64,000 nt of DNA from Streptomyces sp. SS1-1 (GTDB lineage Bacteria > Actinomycetota > Actinomycetes > Streptomycetales > Streptomycetaceae): positions 6,736,501 through 6,800,500 of the forward strand of contig NZ_WBXN01000004.1 in NCBI RefSeq assembly GCF_008973465.1, given 5' to 3'. A program made the position numbers and the translations under genes. Positions 16,698 to 24,872 of the stretch are shown one piece after another. The notes under the pieces are model-generated. The model was not told the origin of the DNA. It was given only the letters and a program-made list of their open reading frames with translations, and ran no database searches. How positions within the stretch are numbered: position 1 is the stretch's first letter; each line of letters starts with the position of its first letter.

Positions 16698-19079
16698 ATG
16701 TCCCAGGTGGACCCCCACCCCTCCACGGCACTCTCCGACGACGAACTGCGCACGCTGGACGCCCACTGGCGGGCCGCCAACTACCTCGCCGCCGGGCAGA
16801 TCTACCTGATGGCGAACCCGCTGCTGACCGAGCCGCTGCGCCCCGAGCACATCAAGCCGCGCCTCCTCGGCCACTGGGGCACCTCGCCCGGCCTGAACCT
16901 CGTCTACACGCACCTCAACCGGGTGATCTCCGCCCGCGGCCTGGACACCCTGTGCGTGTGGGGCCCCGGACACGGCGGGCCGTCCGTCCTCGCCGGGTCC
17001 TGGCTGGACGGCAGCTACGGCGAGCACTACCCGGACGTCTCCCGCGACGCGCCCGGCATGGCGCGCCTGTTCCGGCAGTTCTCGTTCCCCGGCGGGGTGC
17101 CGAGCCATGTGGCGCCGGAGGTCCCGGGGTCCATCCACGAGGGCGGTGAGCTGGGCTATTCGCTGGCCCACGCCTACGGCGCCGCCCTCGACAACCCCGA
17201 CCTGCTGGTCGCCTGCGTCATCGGCGACGGCGAGGCGGAGACCGGGCCGCTCGCCGCCTCCTGGCACTCCAACAAGTTCCTCGACCCCGTCCACGACGGT
17301 GCCGTCCTGCCGATCCTGCACCTCAACGGCTACAAGATCGCCAACCCGACCGTGCTGTCCCGGCTGCCCGAGTCCGAACTCGACGAGCTGCTGCGCGGAT
17401 ACGGCCACGAACCGATCCACGTCGCCGGTGACGACCCGGCCACCGTGCACCGCGCCATGGCCCGGGCCCTCGACACGGCGCTCGACCGCATCGCCCTCAT
17501 GCAGCGCTCCGCCCGCGAGGACGGCGTGACCGAACGCGTCCACTGGCCGGTCATCGTGCTGCGCACCCCGAAGGGCTGGACCGGCCCCGTCGAGGTCGAC
17601 GGGCTCCCCGTCGAGGGCACCTGGCGCTCCCACCAGGTCCCGCTCGCCGGTGTCCGGGACAATCCCGAGCACCTGCGCCAGCTGGAGGCCTGGCTGCGCT
17701 CCTACCGGCCGCAGGAGCTGTTCGACGCGGACGGGCGGCCCGTCGCCGACGTCCTCGCCTGTGTCCCCGAGGGCGACCGGCGGCTGGGCGCCACCCCGTA
17801 CGCCAACGGCGGCCTCCTCCTGCGCGACCTGCCCGTCCCGGCCCTCGACCGCTTCGCCGTGCCCGTCGACAAGCCCGGCGTGACCCTGCACGAACCGACC
17901 CGTGTCCTCGGCGACCTGCTGGAACAGGTCATGACCGACACCCGCAAGCGCCGCGACTTCCGGGTCGTCGGCCCGGACGAGACCGCCTCCAACCGCCTCC
18001 AGGCCGTCTTCGACGCCAGCGGCAAGGCGTGGCAGGCCGCCACCCTGCCCGTCGACGAGCACCTGGACCGGCACGGCCGGGTCATGGAGGTGCTGAGCGA
18101 ACATCTCTGCCAGGGCTGGCTGGAGGGGTACCTCCTGACCGGCCGGCACGGGCTGTTCTCCTGCTACGAGGCGTTCGTCCACATCGTCGACTCGATGGTC
18201 AACCAGCACATCAAGTGGCTGCGGACGTCCCGCCGGCTGCCGTGGCGGGCCCCAGTGGCGTCCCTCAACTATCTGCTGACCTCGCACGTGTGGCGCCAGG
18301 ACCACAACGGCTTCTCCCACCAGGACCCCGGCTTCGTCGACCACGTCCTCAACAAGAGCCCCGAGGTCGTGCGGGTCTATCTGCCGCCGGACGCCAACAC
18401 GCTGCTGTCGGTCGCGGAGCACGTCCTGCACAGCCGCGACTACGTCAACGTGATCGTGGCGGGGAAGCAGCCCTGCTTCGACTGGCTGTCCATGGACGCC
18501 GCCCGCGACCACTGCGCGCGCGGAGCGGGCATCTGGGAGTGGGCCGGCACCGAGAACGGCGGCGAACCGGACGTCGTCCTGGCCTGCGCGGGCGATGTGC
18601 CCACCCAGGAGGTGCTGGCCGCCGCGCAGCTGCTGCGCCGCCACCTGCCGCAGCTCGCGGTGCGCGTCGTCAACGTCGTCGACATGACCCGGCTGCTGCC
18701 GCACGGGGAACATCCGCACGGCATGCCCGACTTCGAGTACGACGGACTGTTCACCCGCGACAAGCCGGTGATCTTCGCCTACCACGGCTATCCGTGGCTG
18801 ATCCACCGCCTCGCCTACCGGCGCGCCGGGCACCCGCAGATGCATGTGCGCGGCTACAAGGAGTCCGGCACCACGACCACGCCGTTCGACATGGTGGTCC
18901 GCAACGACCTGGACCGCTACCGGCTCGTCATGGACGTCATCGACCGCGTCCCCGGCCTCGCGGTGCGGGCCGCCGGCGTACGGCAGGCCATGGTGGACGC
19001 CCGCACCCGGCACCACGCCTGGATCCGTGAGCACGGCACCGACCTGCCCGAGGTCGCCGACTGGTCCTGGAACGCCTGA
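16698..19079 (+). CDS. xfp: Phosphoketolase (xylulose-5-phosphate/fructose-6-phosphate)
   Basis: 793 residues, full length for the family. Thiamine-diphosphate enzyme that splits xylulose-5-P or fructose-6-P with phosphate into acetyl-phosphate plus triose/tetrose-P, in the cytoplasm. Seen: the XFP N-terminal block (YLAAGQIYLMANPLLTEPL, GHWGTSPGLNLVYTHLN, GPGHGGPS), the ThDP/Mg motif (VIGDGEAETGP ... NGYKIANPTVL), SCYEAFVHIVDSMVNQHIKW, and HNGFSHQDPGF. Acetyl-phosphate can give ATP by substrate-level phosphorylation when respiration stops, which fits the hypoxia island. Its upstream region has a tandem repeat array but no clear DevR box. Confidence 0.95.
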   Translation: MSQVDPHPSTALSDDELRTLDAHWRAANYLAAGQIYLMANPLLTEPLRPEHIKPRLLGHWGTSPGLNLVYTHLNRVISARGLDTLCVWGPGHGGPSVLAGSWLDGSYGEHYPDVSRDAPGMARLFRQFSFPGGVPSHVAPEVPGSIHEGGELGYSLAHAYGAALDNPDLLVACVIGDGEAETGPLAASWHSNKFLDPVHDGAVLPILHLNGYKIANPTVLSRLPESELDELLRGYGHEPIHVAGDDPATVHRAMARALDTALDRIALMQRSAREDGVTERVHWPVIVLRTPKGWTGPVEVDGLPVEGTWRSHQVPLAGVRDNPEHLRQLEAWLRSYRPQELFDADGRPVADVLACVPEGDRRLGATPYANGGLLLRDLPVPALDRFAVPVDKPGVTLHEPTRVLGDLLEQVMTDTRKRRDFRVVGPDETASNRLQAVFDASGKAWQAATLPVDEHLDRHGRVMEVLSEHLCQGWLEGYLLTGRHGLFSCYEAFVHIVDSMVNQHIKWLRTSRRLPWRAPVASLNYLLTSHVWRQDHNGFSHQDPGFVDHVLNKSPEVVRVYLPPDANTLLSVAEHVLHSRDYVNVIVAGKQPCFDWLSMDAARDHCARGAGIWEWAGTENGGEPDVVLACAGDVPTQEVLAAAQLLRRHLPQLAVRVVNVVDMTRLLPHGEHPHGMPDFEYDGLFTRDKPVIFAYHGYPWLIHRLAYRRAGHPQMHVRGYKESGTTTTPFDMVVRNDLDRYRLVMDVIDRVPGLAVRAAGVRQAMVDARTRHHAWIREHGTDLPEVADWSWNA

Positions 19080-19106
19080 CCAAAACGGTGAGAAGGGGCG
19101 CGGGGC

Positions 19107-19514
19107 TCAGCGCAGGGCGACCCGCGCCCCCGCTCCGGGCCCGGCCCCCGCGTCCACCGGCCGGGACAGCACGTCCGGCAGCCGGGACGTGACCTCGAAG
19201 GCGCCGCCCAGGTCCACCAGGCGCAGCATCCGCCGGAACCGGGCGCTGTCGCTGACCAGCCGGAGCCGGCCCGTGCGGGCCAGGACCCGGTTGCGGACCC
19301 GGCACAGCACCCCGAGGCCGGCGCAGTCGATGAAGGTCACGCCGCGCAGGTCGAGCACGAGATCCAGGGACGGGGCCGACGTGAGGGCGTCCAGGCGCGT
19401 CGTGAGCGAGGTCGCGGTGTCGACGTCGATGTCGCCGCGCAGCGCCACGACGGTCGGCCCGCCGACGGAACCCCGTGCCGTGGTGACGGCGAGCTCCGTG
19501 TGGTTCTCGGTCAT
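19107..19514 (-). CDS. STAS-domain protein, anti-sigma-factor-antagonist type
   Basis: 135 residues. The STAS fold is clear: VVALRGDIDVDTATSLTTRLDAL, then LVLDLRGVTFIDCAGLGVLCRVRNRV, in which the Ser usually phosphorylated in RsbV/SpoIIAA is replaced by Cys (DCAGL). It may therefore not be switched by phosphorylation in the usual way. It would bind an anti-sigma factor or serve in a signalling complex. The ATG at 19514 is chosen although GGAGG is 13 bases away. It is divergent from the alcohol dehydrogenase gene, and two DevR-type boxes lie in the shared gap. Confidence 0.85.
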   Translation of the reverse strand: MTENHTELAVTTARGSVGGPTVVALRGDIDVDTATSLTTRLDALTSAPSLDLVLDLRGVTFIDCAGLGVLCRVRNRVLARTGRLRLVSDSARFRRMLRLVDLGGAFEVTSRLPDVLSRPVDAGAGPGAGARVALR

Positions 19515-19551
19515 GACATCGATCAAACCTCCGCGGGGCGCGCGGGCGACA

Positions 19552-19565
19552 GGGCCGAAGGTCCC
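19552..19565. promoter_or_regulatory. DevR-type box 1 between the STAS and alcohol dehydrogenase genes
   Basis: GGGCCGAAGGTCCC: half-sites GGGCC and GTCCC with a 4-base spacer. It lies 38 bases upstream of the STAS start on one side and 128 bases before the dehydrogenase start on the other. Confidence 0.6.
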
Positions 19566-19573
19566 TGCCGGGT

Positions 19574-19587
19574 GGGACCGGCGTCCC
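19574..19587. promoter_or_regulatory. DevR-type box 2 between the STAS and alcohol dehydrogenase genes
   Basis: GGGACCGGCGTCCC matches both half-sites of the mycobacterial DevR box core (GGGAC-N4-GTCCC) exactly. It starts 22 bases (two helical turns) after box 1, as expected for cooperative dimers. Confidence 0.65.
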
Positions 19588-19692
19588 GACCTCGGGGCGG
19601 CGCCAGGGGGCCCGTCCGGCCCGTGCGGGCCTCGCCCATCCGGGTCAAGCTGGAGATGCGGGACGCACCGGACGAGTGGGGTGAGGAGCGCC

Positions 19693-20766
19693 ATGAAGGG
19701 TTACGTGTTCCACGGCACCGGCCAGGCCGCCTGGGAGGAGGTCCCGGACCCGGCCGTGAAGGAACCCACCGACGCCGTCGTGCGCGTCGACGCGGTCACC
19801 ATCTGCGGCACGGACCTGCACATCCTCAAGGGCGACGTGCCGGAGGTCCGCCCCGGCACCGTCCTCGGGCACGAGGCGGTCGGCGAGATCGTCGAGGTCG
19901 GCGGCGACGTACGGTCCGTCCGCCCCGGGGACCGCGTGCTGGTCTCCTGCATCACGGCCTGCGGGCGCTGCTCCTACTGCCGGCAGTCGGCGTACGGCCA
20001 GTGCCGGGGCGGCGGGGGCTGGATCCTCGGCCATCTGATCGACGGCACCCAGGCCGAGTACGTCCGCGTCCCCCACGCCGACCTGTCCGTGCACCCGCTG
20101 CCGGGCACCCTGTCGAACGAGGCGGCCGTGCTGCTGGCCGACATCTTCCCGACGTCGTACGAGGTCGGCGTGCTCAACGGACGGGTGCGGCCCGGCGACA
20201 CCGTCGTCGTGGTCGGCGCCGGGCCGGTCGGGCTGGCGGCCGTCGCCACGGCCCGGCTGTTCTCGCCGGAGCGGATCGTGGCCGTCGACCTGGCGCCGAC
20301 CCGGCTGGAGGCCGCCCGGCGGCTCGGCGCGGACGCGGTCGCCGACGCCCGCGAGACGCCCGAGCAACTGGTCGCCGACCTGACCGACGGACTCGGCGCG
20401 GACGTCGTCATCGAGGCCGTCGGCATCCCGGCGACCTTCGAGCTGTGCACCCGCATGGTCCGCCCGGGCGGGCACGTCGCCAACGTCGGCGTGCACGGCG
20501 CCCCCGCGACCCTGCACCTGGAAGACCTCTGGATCAAGAACATCACCCTCACCACGGGCCTCGTCGACACCTACTCCACGCCGACCCTGCTGCGGATGAC
20601 GGCCGCCGGCCGGCTCCCCACCGCCGATCTGGTCACCCACACCTTCGTCCTCGACCAGATGCAGGAGGCGTACGACGTCTTCGCGGGCGCCGCCGACACC
20701 GGGGCCCTCAAGGTCGTCCTCGGCGGCGAGCACCACGACGAGATCCTGCCGGTGGACGCGGCCTGA
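19693..20766 (+). CDS. Zinc-dependent alcohol dehydrogenase
   Basis: 357 residues, medium-chain dehydrogenase. The catalytic zinc ligands are in TICGTDLH and LGHEAVGEIVE. Four structural-zinc cysteines are present (CGRCSYCRQSAYGQC). The NAD site is VVVVGAGPVGLAAV. It is close in pattern to threonine-dehydrogenase/Adh-like enzymes used for alcohol or aldehyde turnover. In a hypoxia-type island it could re-oxidise NADH, but its substrate is not shown by sequence. GTGAGGAG precedes the ATG. Two DevR-type boxes lie in the divergent promoter region. Confidence 0.92.
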   Translation: MKGYVFHGTGQAAWEEVPDPAVKEPTDAVVRVDAVTICGTDLHILKGDVPEVRPGTVLGHEAVGEIVEVGGDVRSVRPGDRVLVSCITACGRCSYCRQSAYGQCRGGGGWILGHLIDGTQAEYVRVPHADLSVHPLPGTLSNEAAVLLADIFPTSYEVGVLNGRVRPGDTVVVVGAGPVGLAAVATARLFSPERIVAVDLAPTRLEAARRLGADAVADARETPEQLVADLTDGLGADVVIEAVGIPATFELCTRMVRPGGHVANVGVHGAPATLHLEDLWIKNITLTTGLVDTYSTPTLLRMTAAGRLPTADLVTHTFVLDQMQEAYDVFAGAADTGALKVVLGGEHHDEILPVDAA

Positions 20767-20788
20767 GCCTGAGGGTGGGTCCAGGAGA

Positions 20789-20822
20789 TCAGGGGAGATC
20801 TCCAGAAGGCCAGGGGAGATCT
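20789..20822. repeat. Short direct repeats between convergent genes
   Basis: CAGGGGAGATCT occurs at 20790-20801 and 20811-20822, and the first copy extends into the 10-base palindrome GGAGATCTCC (20794-20803). It lies between the converging alcohol dehydrogenase and flavin-binding genes and may help termination. Confidence 0.4.
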
Positions 20823-21289
20823 CAGGCCCCGGCCGGGCAGTCGTCCGCGGCGGTCAGCAGGATGCCGGTGACCAGGTCGGGGCGGATCCGGACCACCTGG
20901 TCCATCGCCTGGTCCACCCACGGCCGCACCAGCGCCCGGCAGCGCGCCAGGTCCTCGGGATCGGTCACCGGACGGGCGTAACCGGTCACCACCACGCTCC
21001 AGCCCAGATGCGTGCGCGGGTCGATGGCGTCCGCCTCGTAGGCGACGACCACCCCCGGGTCCCCGGCCCGCTCCGTGCGGGACGTCAGGGCGGCGCCCTC
21101 ATGGGTGCGGATGACGATGTCCCCGCCGTCCAGGGCGTGGTTGACGGGACGGACCGTGGGCAGCGCGTGCCGGGTGAAGACGATCCGGCCCAGGGACACG
21201 CTGCCCAGCAGCCGCAGCGCCTCGGCGGCGTCGAGCTCGATGCGTCGGCGCGGCCCCACGAGGGGCGGCCGGGTGTCGTCGTGAACCAT
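20822..21289 (-). CDS. Pyridoxamine 5'-phosphate oxidase-fold flavin-nucleotide-binding protein
   Basis: 155 residues. It has the split-barrel pattern LGSVSLGRIVFTRHALPTVRPVNHALDGGDIVIRT, then ADAIDPRTHLGWSVVVTGYARPVTD. Small PNPOx-like proteins of this type bind FMN, F420 or haem and recur in actinobacterial dormancy regulons. Function here is not known. The ATG at 21289 follows GGAAG. It converges on the alcohol dehydrogenase gene and diverges from the sensor kinase gene; the shared 285-base gap has one clear DevR-type box. Confidence 0.87.
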   Translation of the reverse strand: MVHDDTRPPLVGPRRRIELDAAEALRLLGSVSLGRIVFTRHALPTVRPVNHALDGGDIVIRTHEGAALTSRTERAGDPGVVVAYEADAIDPRTHLGWSVVVTGYARPVTDPEDLARCRALVRPWVDQAMDQVVRIRPDLVTGILLTAADDCPAGA

Positions 21290-21408
21290 CGCGGGCTTCC
21301 GTCGGGGGTGGGTCGCGCGTCGTGTCGCGCCTGCACGCACGGAGCGACACCGCGGGGGATCGGTGCCGCTCCTGTCTCAACCATCCCTCGGGTCGCCGCC
21401 CGGCGCCA

Positions 21409-21422
21409 GGGCCGAGCGGCCC
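21409..21422. promoter_or_regulatory. DevR-type box between the PNPOx-like gene and the sensor kinase gene
   Basis: GGGCCGAGCGGCCC: perfect GGGCC-N4-GGCCC with the usual flanking A and C. It lies 120 bases upstream of the minus-strand PNPOx-like start and 153 bases before the kinase start. Confidence 0.6.
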
Positions 21423-21574
21423 CGCGGGGGGCCCGTACGGCCCAGGTGCGGCGCACAGGCGCACGAGGCGGCCGCGCACGTCCGATTCGCTGCAGGCGCC
21501 CGGCGGCGGCCGGTAGCGTGGTCCTTGTCCGGAGCGGCCGGGTCCGGCCGCCCACGGAACCGGAGGAGACGCAG

Positions 21575-23302
21575 GTGGGAAGCGCCGAGACGCCGCGGCA
21601 GGCACGCATCAGGCTGCCGCAGCTGAGGCTGGACGAGTTGCTGGAGGAACTGCAGGCGCGCCTCGACGCGGCCCGCGGCACCCGCGACCGGGTGCACAGC
21701 CTTCTGGAGGCGGTGCTCTCCGTCGGCCGGGACCTGAACCTCGAACAGGCGCTGCACAGCATCGTCGAGGCGGCGGCCGTCCTCGTCGACGCCGAATACG
21801 CCGCTCTCGGGGTGATCGGCCCGGACGGCAAGCGGCTGTCCGCCTTCCACACCGTGGGCATCGGCGAGGAGCAGATCGCCCGGATCGGGCACTACCCGGA
21901 GGGCCACGGCATCCTCGGCGAGCTGATCCGCCACCCCGAGCCGCTGCGCCTGACCAAGATCTCGGAGCATCCGGCGTCGTACGGCTTCCCGCCCAACCAC
22001 CCGCCGATGAACACGTTCCTCGGCGTCCCCATCCGGGTCCGCGACCAGGTGTTCGGCAATCTGTACCTCACCGAGAAGCGGGGCGGGGCCAAGTTCGACG
22101 GCGAGGACGAGTCGGTGCTGTCGACGCTGGCCGTCGCGGCCGGTGTCGCCATCGACAACGCCCGGCTGTACGAGGAGTCCCGGCAGCGGGAGCGCTGGCT
22201 GCGGGCCAGCGCCGAGATCACCCACACCCTGCTGTCCGGCGGCGGACGCGCCGAGGTGCTGCGGCTGATCGCCGAGCGGTCCGGCGAGATCACCGGCTCG
22301 TCGCTCGCCGCGGTCGGCATGCCGATGGAGGACACCGGAACCCTCTCCGTGGAGATCGCCGTGGGCCTGGACGCCGAGGCCCACCAGGGGCTCGTCCTGC
22401 CGGTCGAGGCGACGCTGATGGGGCTGGCCTTCACCGGGGCCGTGCCGGTGACCAGCGCGGCCGTCGGCGACGACCCGCGGGTCTCCCCGGAGCCGCCGCG
22501 CTTCGCCGGCCTCGGCCCGGCCGTGGCGGTGCCGATCGGCACCGCCGAGGGCGAGGTGCGGGGCGTCCTGCTGCTCGCGCGGGAGGCCGGGCAGACGGTG
22601 TTCTCGCCGTCGGAGACCGAGACCCTGCAGGCGTTCGCCGCGCAGGCCGCCGTCGCGATGGAGCTGGCGCAGCGGCGGCAGGACGCCGAGGAGGTCGCCG
22701 TCCTCAAGGACCGCGACCGGATCGCCCGCGACCTTCACGACCTGGCGATCCAGCGGCTGTTCGCGACGGGGATGACCCTGCAGAGCGCCGGCCGGTTCAT
22801 CGAGCACCCCGAGGCCGCCGAACGCGTCGTGCGGGCCGTGGACGACCTCGACGAGACGATTAAGATCATCCGGTCCACGATCTTCGGGCTGCGCTCGCGC
22901 GAGGGCGGCGCCGGGTCGGGACTGCGGGCGCGGGTCGTGCGGGTCGTGGGCGAGGCCGCGCCGGTGCTGGGCTTCGCGCCCAGCGTCCGCATGGAGGGCC
23001 TGGTGGACACCGACGTGCCCCGGGAGATCGCCGACCATGTGGTGGCCGTGCTCTCCGAGGCCCTGACCAACGTCGCCCGGCACGCGCGCGCCGACCGCGT
23101 CGACGTCGCCCTCGTCGCCGAGCCCGGCCGGGTCCGCCTCGGCGTCACGGACAACGGCGTCGGCATCCCGCCCGGCGGCCGCCGCAGCGGCCTGCGCAAC
23201 ATGGCGGAACGGGCCCGGCAGTCGGGCGGCGACCTGGAACTGGACAGCCCGGAGGGCGGCGGCACCCGGCTGGTGTGGTGGGCCCCGCTCCCGACCGAAT
23301 AG
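21575..23302 (+). CDS. Twin-GAF sensor histidine kinase, DevS/DosT (OsdK)-like
   Basis: 575 residues. GAF1 covers about 55-205, GAF2 about 220-370, the HisKA_3 helix about 380-450 (DRDRIARDLHDLAIQRLFATG, phospho-His near 387), then an HATPase (TNVARHARA, VTDNGVGIPPGG). GAF1 contains FPPNHPPMNTFLGVPIR and FGNLYLTEKRGG, hallmark stretches of the mycobacterial haem sensors. His142 in NHPPM aligns, from memory, with the haem-ligand His of DevS. It would sense O2/NO/CO or redox state and phosphorylate the response regulator at 13863-14564. GTG start after GGAGGAGAC. No membrane helix is seen. Confidence 0.92.
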   Translation: MGSAETPRQARIRLPQLRLDELLEELQARLDAARGTRDRVHSLLEAVLSVGRDLNLEQALHSIVEAAAVLVDAEYAALGVIGPDGKRLSAFHTVGIGEEQIARIGHYPEGHGILGELIRHPEPLRLTKISEHPASYGFPPNHPPMNTFLGVPIRVRDQVFGNLYLTEKRGGAKFDGEDESVLSTLAVAAGVAIDNARLYEESRQRERWLRASAEITHTLLSGGGRAEVLRLIAERSGEITGSSLAAVGMPMEDTGTLSVEIAVGLDAEAHQGLVLPVEATLMGLAFTGAVPVTSAAVGDDPRVSPEPPRFAGLGPAVAVPIGTAEGEVRGVLLLAREAGQTVFSPSETETLQAFAAQAAVAMELAQRRQDAEEVAVLKDRDRIARDLHDLAIQRLFATGMTLQSAGRFIEHPEAAERVVRAVDDLDETIKIIRSTIFGLRSREGGAGSGLRARVVRVVGEAAPVLGFAPSVRMEGLVDTDVPREIADHVVAVLSEALTNVARHARADRVDVALVAEPGRVRLGVTDNGVGIPPGGRRSGLRNMAERARQSGGDLELDSPEGGGTRLVWWAPLPTE

Positions 23303-23334
23303 CGGTCGCCGTCCCTGTCCGGTACGCCCCGTAT

Positions 23335-23348
23335 GGGCCGCCCGGCCC
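23335..23348. promoter_or_regulatory. DevR-type box upstream of the second universal stress gene
   Basis: GGGCCGCCCGGCCC, half-sites GGGCC and GGCCC with 4 bases between, 130 bases before the start of the stress protein gene and 32 bases after the kinase stop. Confidence 0.55.
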
Positions 23349-23477
23349 ACCCCATGGGGGCCGATCGCCGCCGCCGACGACCCGTCCGCCTCTCGTGCCC
23401 CCGCCCCCTCCGGAGCGACGGTGGGATCGGAAGGCCGATGGCTGCCCGGCAGGGCAGCCGGACGGAAGGCGGTGAGG

Positions 23478-24341
23478 ATGATGACGCTCCCTCTGATCGT
23501 GGGCGTCGACGGATCGGACCCCAGCCTGGTCGCGGTCGACTGGGCCGTGGACGAGGCCGTCCGCCACGGACTGACCCTGCGGTTGGTGCACGCCTCCCTG
23601 TGGGAGCGCTACGCGGGCACCGTGCCGACGCTGGGCGGGGGACGCTTCTCCGAGCGCGTCCTCGCCGAACACCTCGTGTCCTCCGCGGCCGAGCGGGCCG
23701 CGCGGCGGGCGCCCGGACTGAGGATCACGACGGACATCCTGCCCGCCGACGCGGTCGACGGCCTGCTGCACGAGGGTGCCAACGCCCACGCCCTGGTCGT
23801 GGGCGACCGGGGGCGGGGCGAACTGAAGGGCCTGCTGCTCGGCTCGGTGAGCCTGGCCGTCGCGGCCCGCGCCCACTGCCCCGTGATCGTGGTCCGGGGC
23901 GACGAACCGGGCATCGTGGGCCTGCACGAACGCATCCTGCTCGGCGTGGGCGACCCCGCGACCAGCGGCCGGGCGGTGGACTTCGCCGTCCGCGAGGCGG
24001 AGGCGCGCGGCTGTGTCCTGGACGCCGTACGCGCCTGGCGGCACCCCGCGCCGATCGGCGCCGAGACCGCCGGGGACGGGGACCAGGAACGGCAGGCGGC
24101 GACCCTGCTGGACGAGGCGCTGCGCGCCCCGCTGGCCGCACACCCGGACGTCCGGGTGCGCCGGGCCACCGTCGAGGGCGCGGCCCGCACGGTCCTCGTG
24201 GACCGCTCGGCCGCGGCCGACCTGGTGATCCTGGGCGCCCGCCGCCGCCACGGCCACTTCGGCCTGCAAATGGGCCGAGTCGGCCACAGGCTGCTGCACC
24301 ACGCCGAGTGCCCGGTGGCGATCGTGCCGCAACTGGCGTGA
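23478..24341 (+). CDS. Universal stress protein, tandem UspA domains
   Basis: 287 residues in two Usp halves. Both keep an ATP-type signature: VVGDRGRGELKGLLLGSVSLAVAARAHCPVIVV and ILGARRRHGHFGLQMGRVGHRLLHHAECPVAIV. The first fits G-x2-G-x9-G(S) well. The start of two consecutive ATGs (23478) is chosen because AAGG lies 8 bases before it. A DevR-type box is upstream. Its 3' end, roughly 24111-24341, has been copied downstream four times in decayed form. It follows the sensor kinase gene on the same strand after 175 bases. Confidence 0.9.
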   Translation: MMTLPLIVGVDGSDPSLVAVDWAVDEAVRHGLTLRLVHASLWERYAGTVPTLGGGRFSERVLAEHLVSSAAERAARRAPGLRITTDILPADAVDGLLHEGANAHALVVGDRGRGELKGLLLGSVSLAVAARAHCPVIVVRGDEPGIVGLHERILLGVGDPATSGRAVDFAVREAEARGCVLDAVRAWRHPAPIGAETAGDGDQERQAATLLDEALRAPLAAHPDVRVRRATVEGAARTVLVDRSAAADLVILGARRRHGHFGLQMGRVGHRLLHHAECPVAIVPQLA

Positions 24342-24363
24342 CCCAGCAGGGGCCGGCGCGCCC

Positions 24364-24491
24364 GACGAGCCGCTGCGCGCCCCGCTCGCCGGGCGGCCCG
24401 CGTGGCCTTGTCGGCCGTCGCCTGGCCGGGGCGGTCACGGGCTGCGCGTCACGCGCAGTGGCCGGTGGGGATCGTGCCGCCACTGGCGTGA
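24364..24491 (+). pseudogene. Decayed copy A of the 3' end of the universal stress gene
   Basis: It begins like codons for LLDEALRAPLA of the intact gene (GACGAGCCGCTGCGCGCCCC against 24111 onwards). It jumps by deletion to the last 60 bases and ends at the same GATCGTGCCG..CTGGCGTGA stop region. The frame is disrupted and about 100 bases of the parent segment are missing. Confidence 0.7.
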
Positions 24492-24671
24492 CGCCGGCCG
24501 GGGTGACGCGTCCCACTCGCCGGGCGCGTCGGCGCGCATGGGTGTGGGCCGACAGCGAGGCACCTGGCCGGTCGGCCCGCGCGGGCTTTCCAGGCGGCGC
24601 CTGGCCGGGTCGGTCACAGGCCGTTGTGTCACGCGCAGTGGCCGGTGCGGTCGAGTCGTGGTTGCCGATGA
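24492..24671 (+). pseudogene. Decayed copy B of the 3' end of the universal stress gene
   Basis: The tail block at 24611-24671 matches copy A (CGGTCAC.GGC, then GTCACGCGCAGTGGCCGGTG) and ends at a TGA in the position of the parent stop. The front part is more diverged. It shares GGGCTTTYC.GGCGGCGCCTGGCCGG with copy C, so B and C may come from one duplication. Confidence 0.6.
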
Positions 24672-24872
24672 CGCGCTGCCGGGATCGCCGTGCTCGCCGA
24701 GCTGCTGCGTGTCCCGCTCACGGGGCGCGCCTGACCGCGCGGGTGTTGCCGAGAGCCCGGCCCCTGGCCGGACGGCCCGAACGGGCTTTTCGGCCGGCGC
24801 CTGGCCGGTCGGTCACACGCTGCTGCGTCACGCGCAGTGCCCGGAGCGGTCGTGTGCCGCCGTTGCCGATGG
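24672..24872 (+). pseudogene. Decayed copy C of the 3' end of the universal stress gene
   Basis: One frame still reads PVGHTLLRHAQCP, clearly related to RVGHRLLHHAECP of the intact protein. It also has GCCGAGCTGCTGCGTGTCCC corresponding to the EALRAPL codons. The frame breaks soon after. Confidence 0.65.

Noticed and set aside
19608..19622. GGGCCCGTCCGGCCC as a further DevR-type box
   Set aside because: The half-sites are separated by 5 bases, not 4; a similar 5-spaced site at 21429-21443 was excluded for the same reason.
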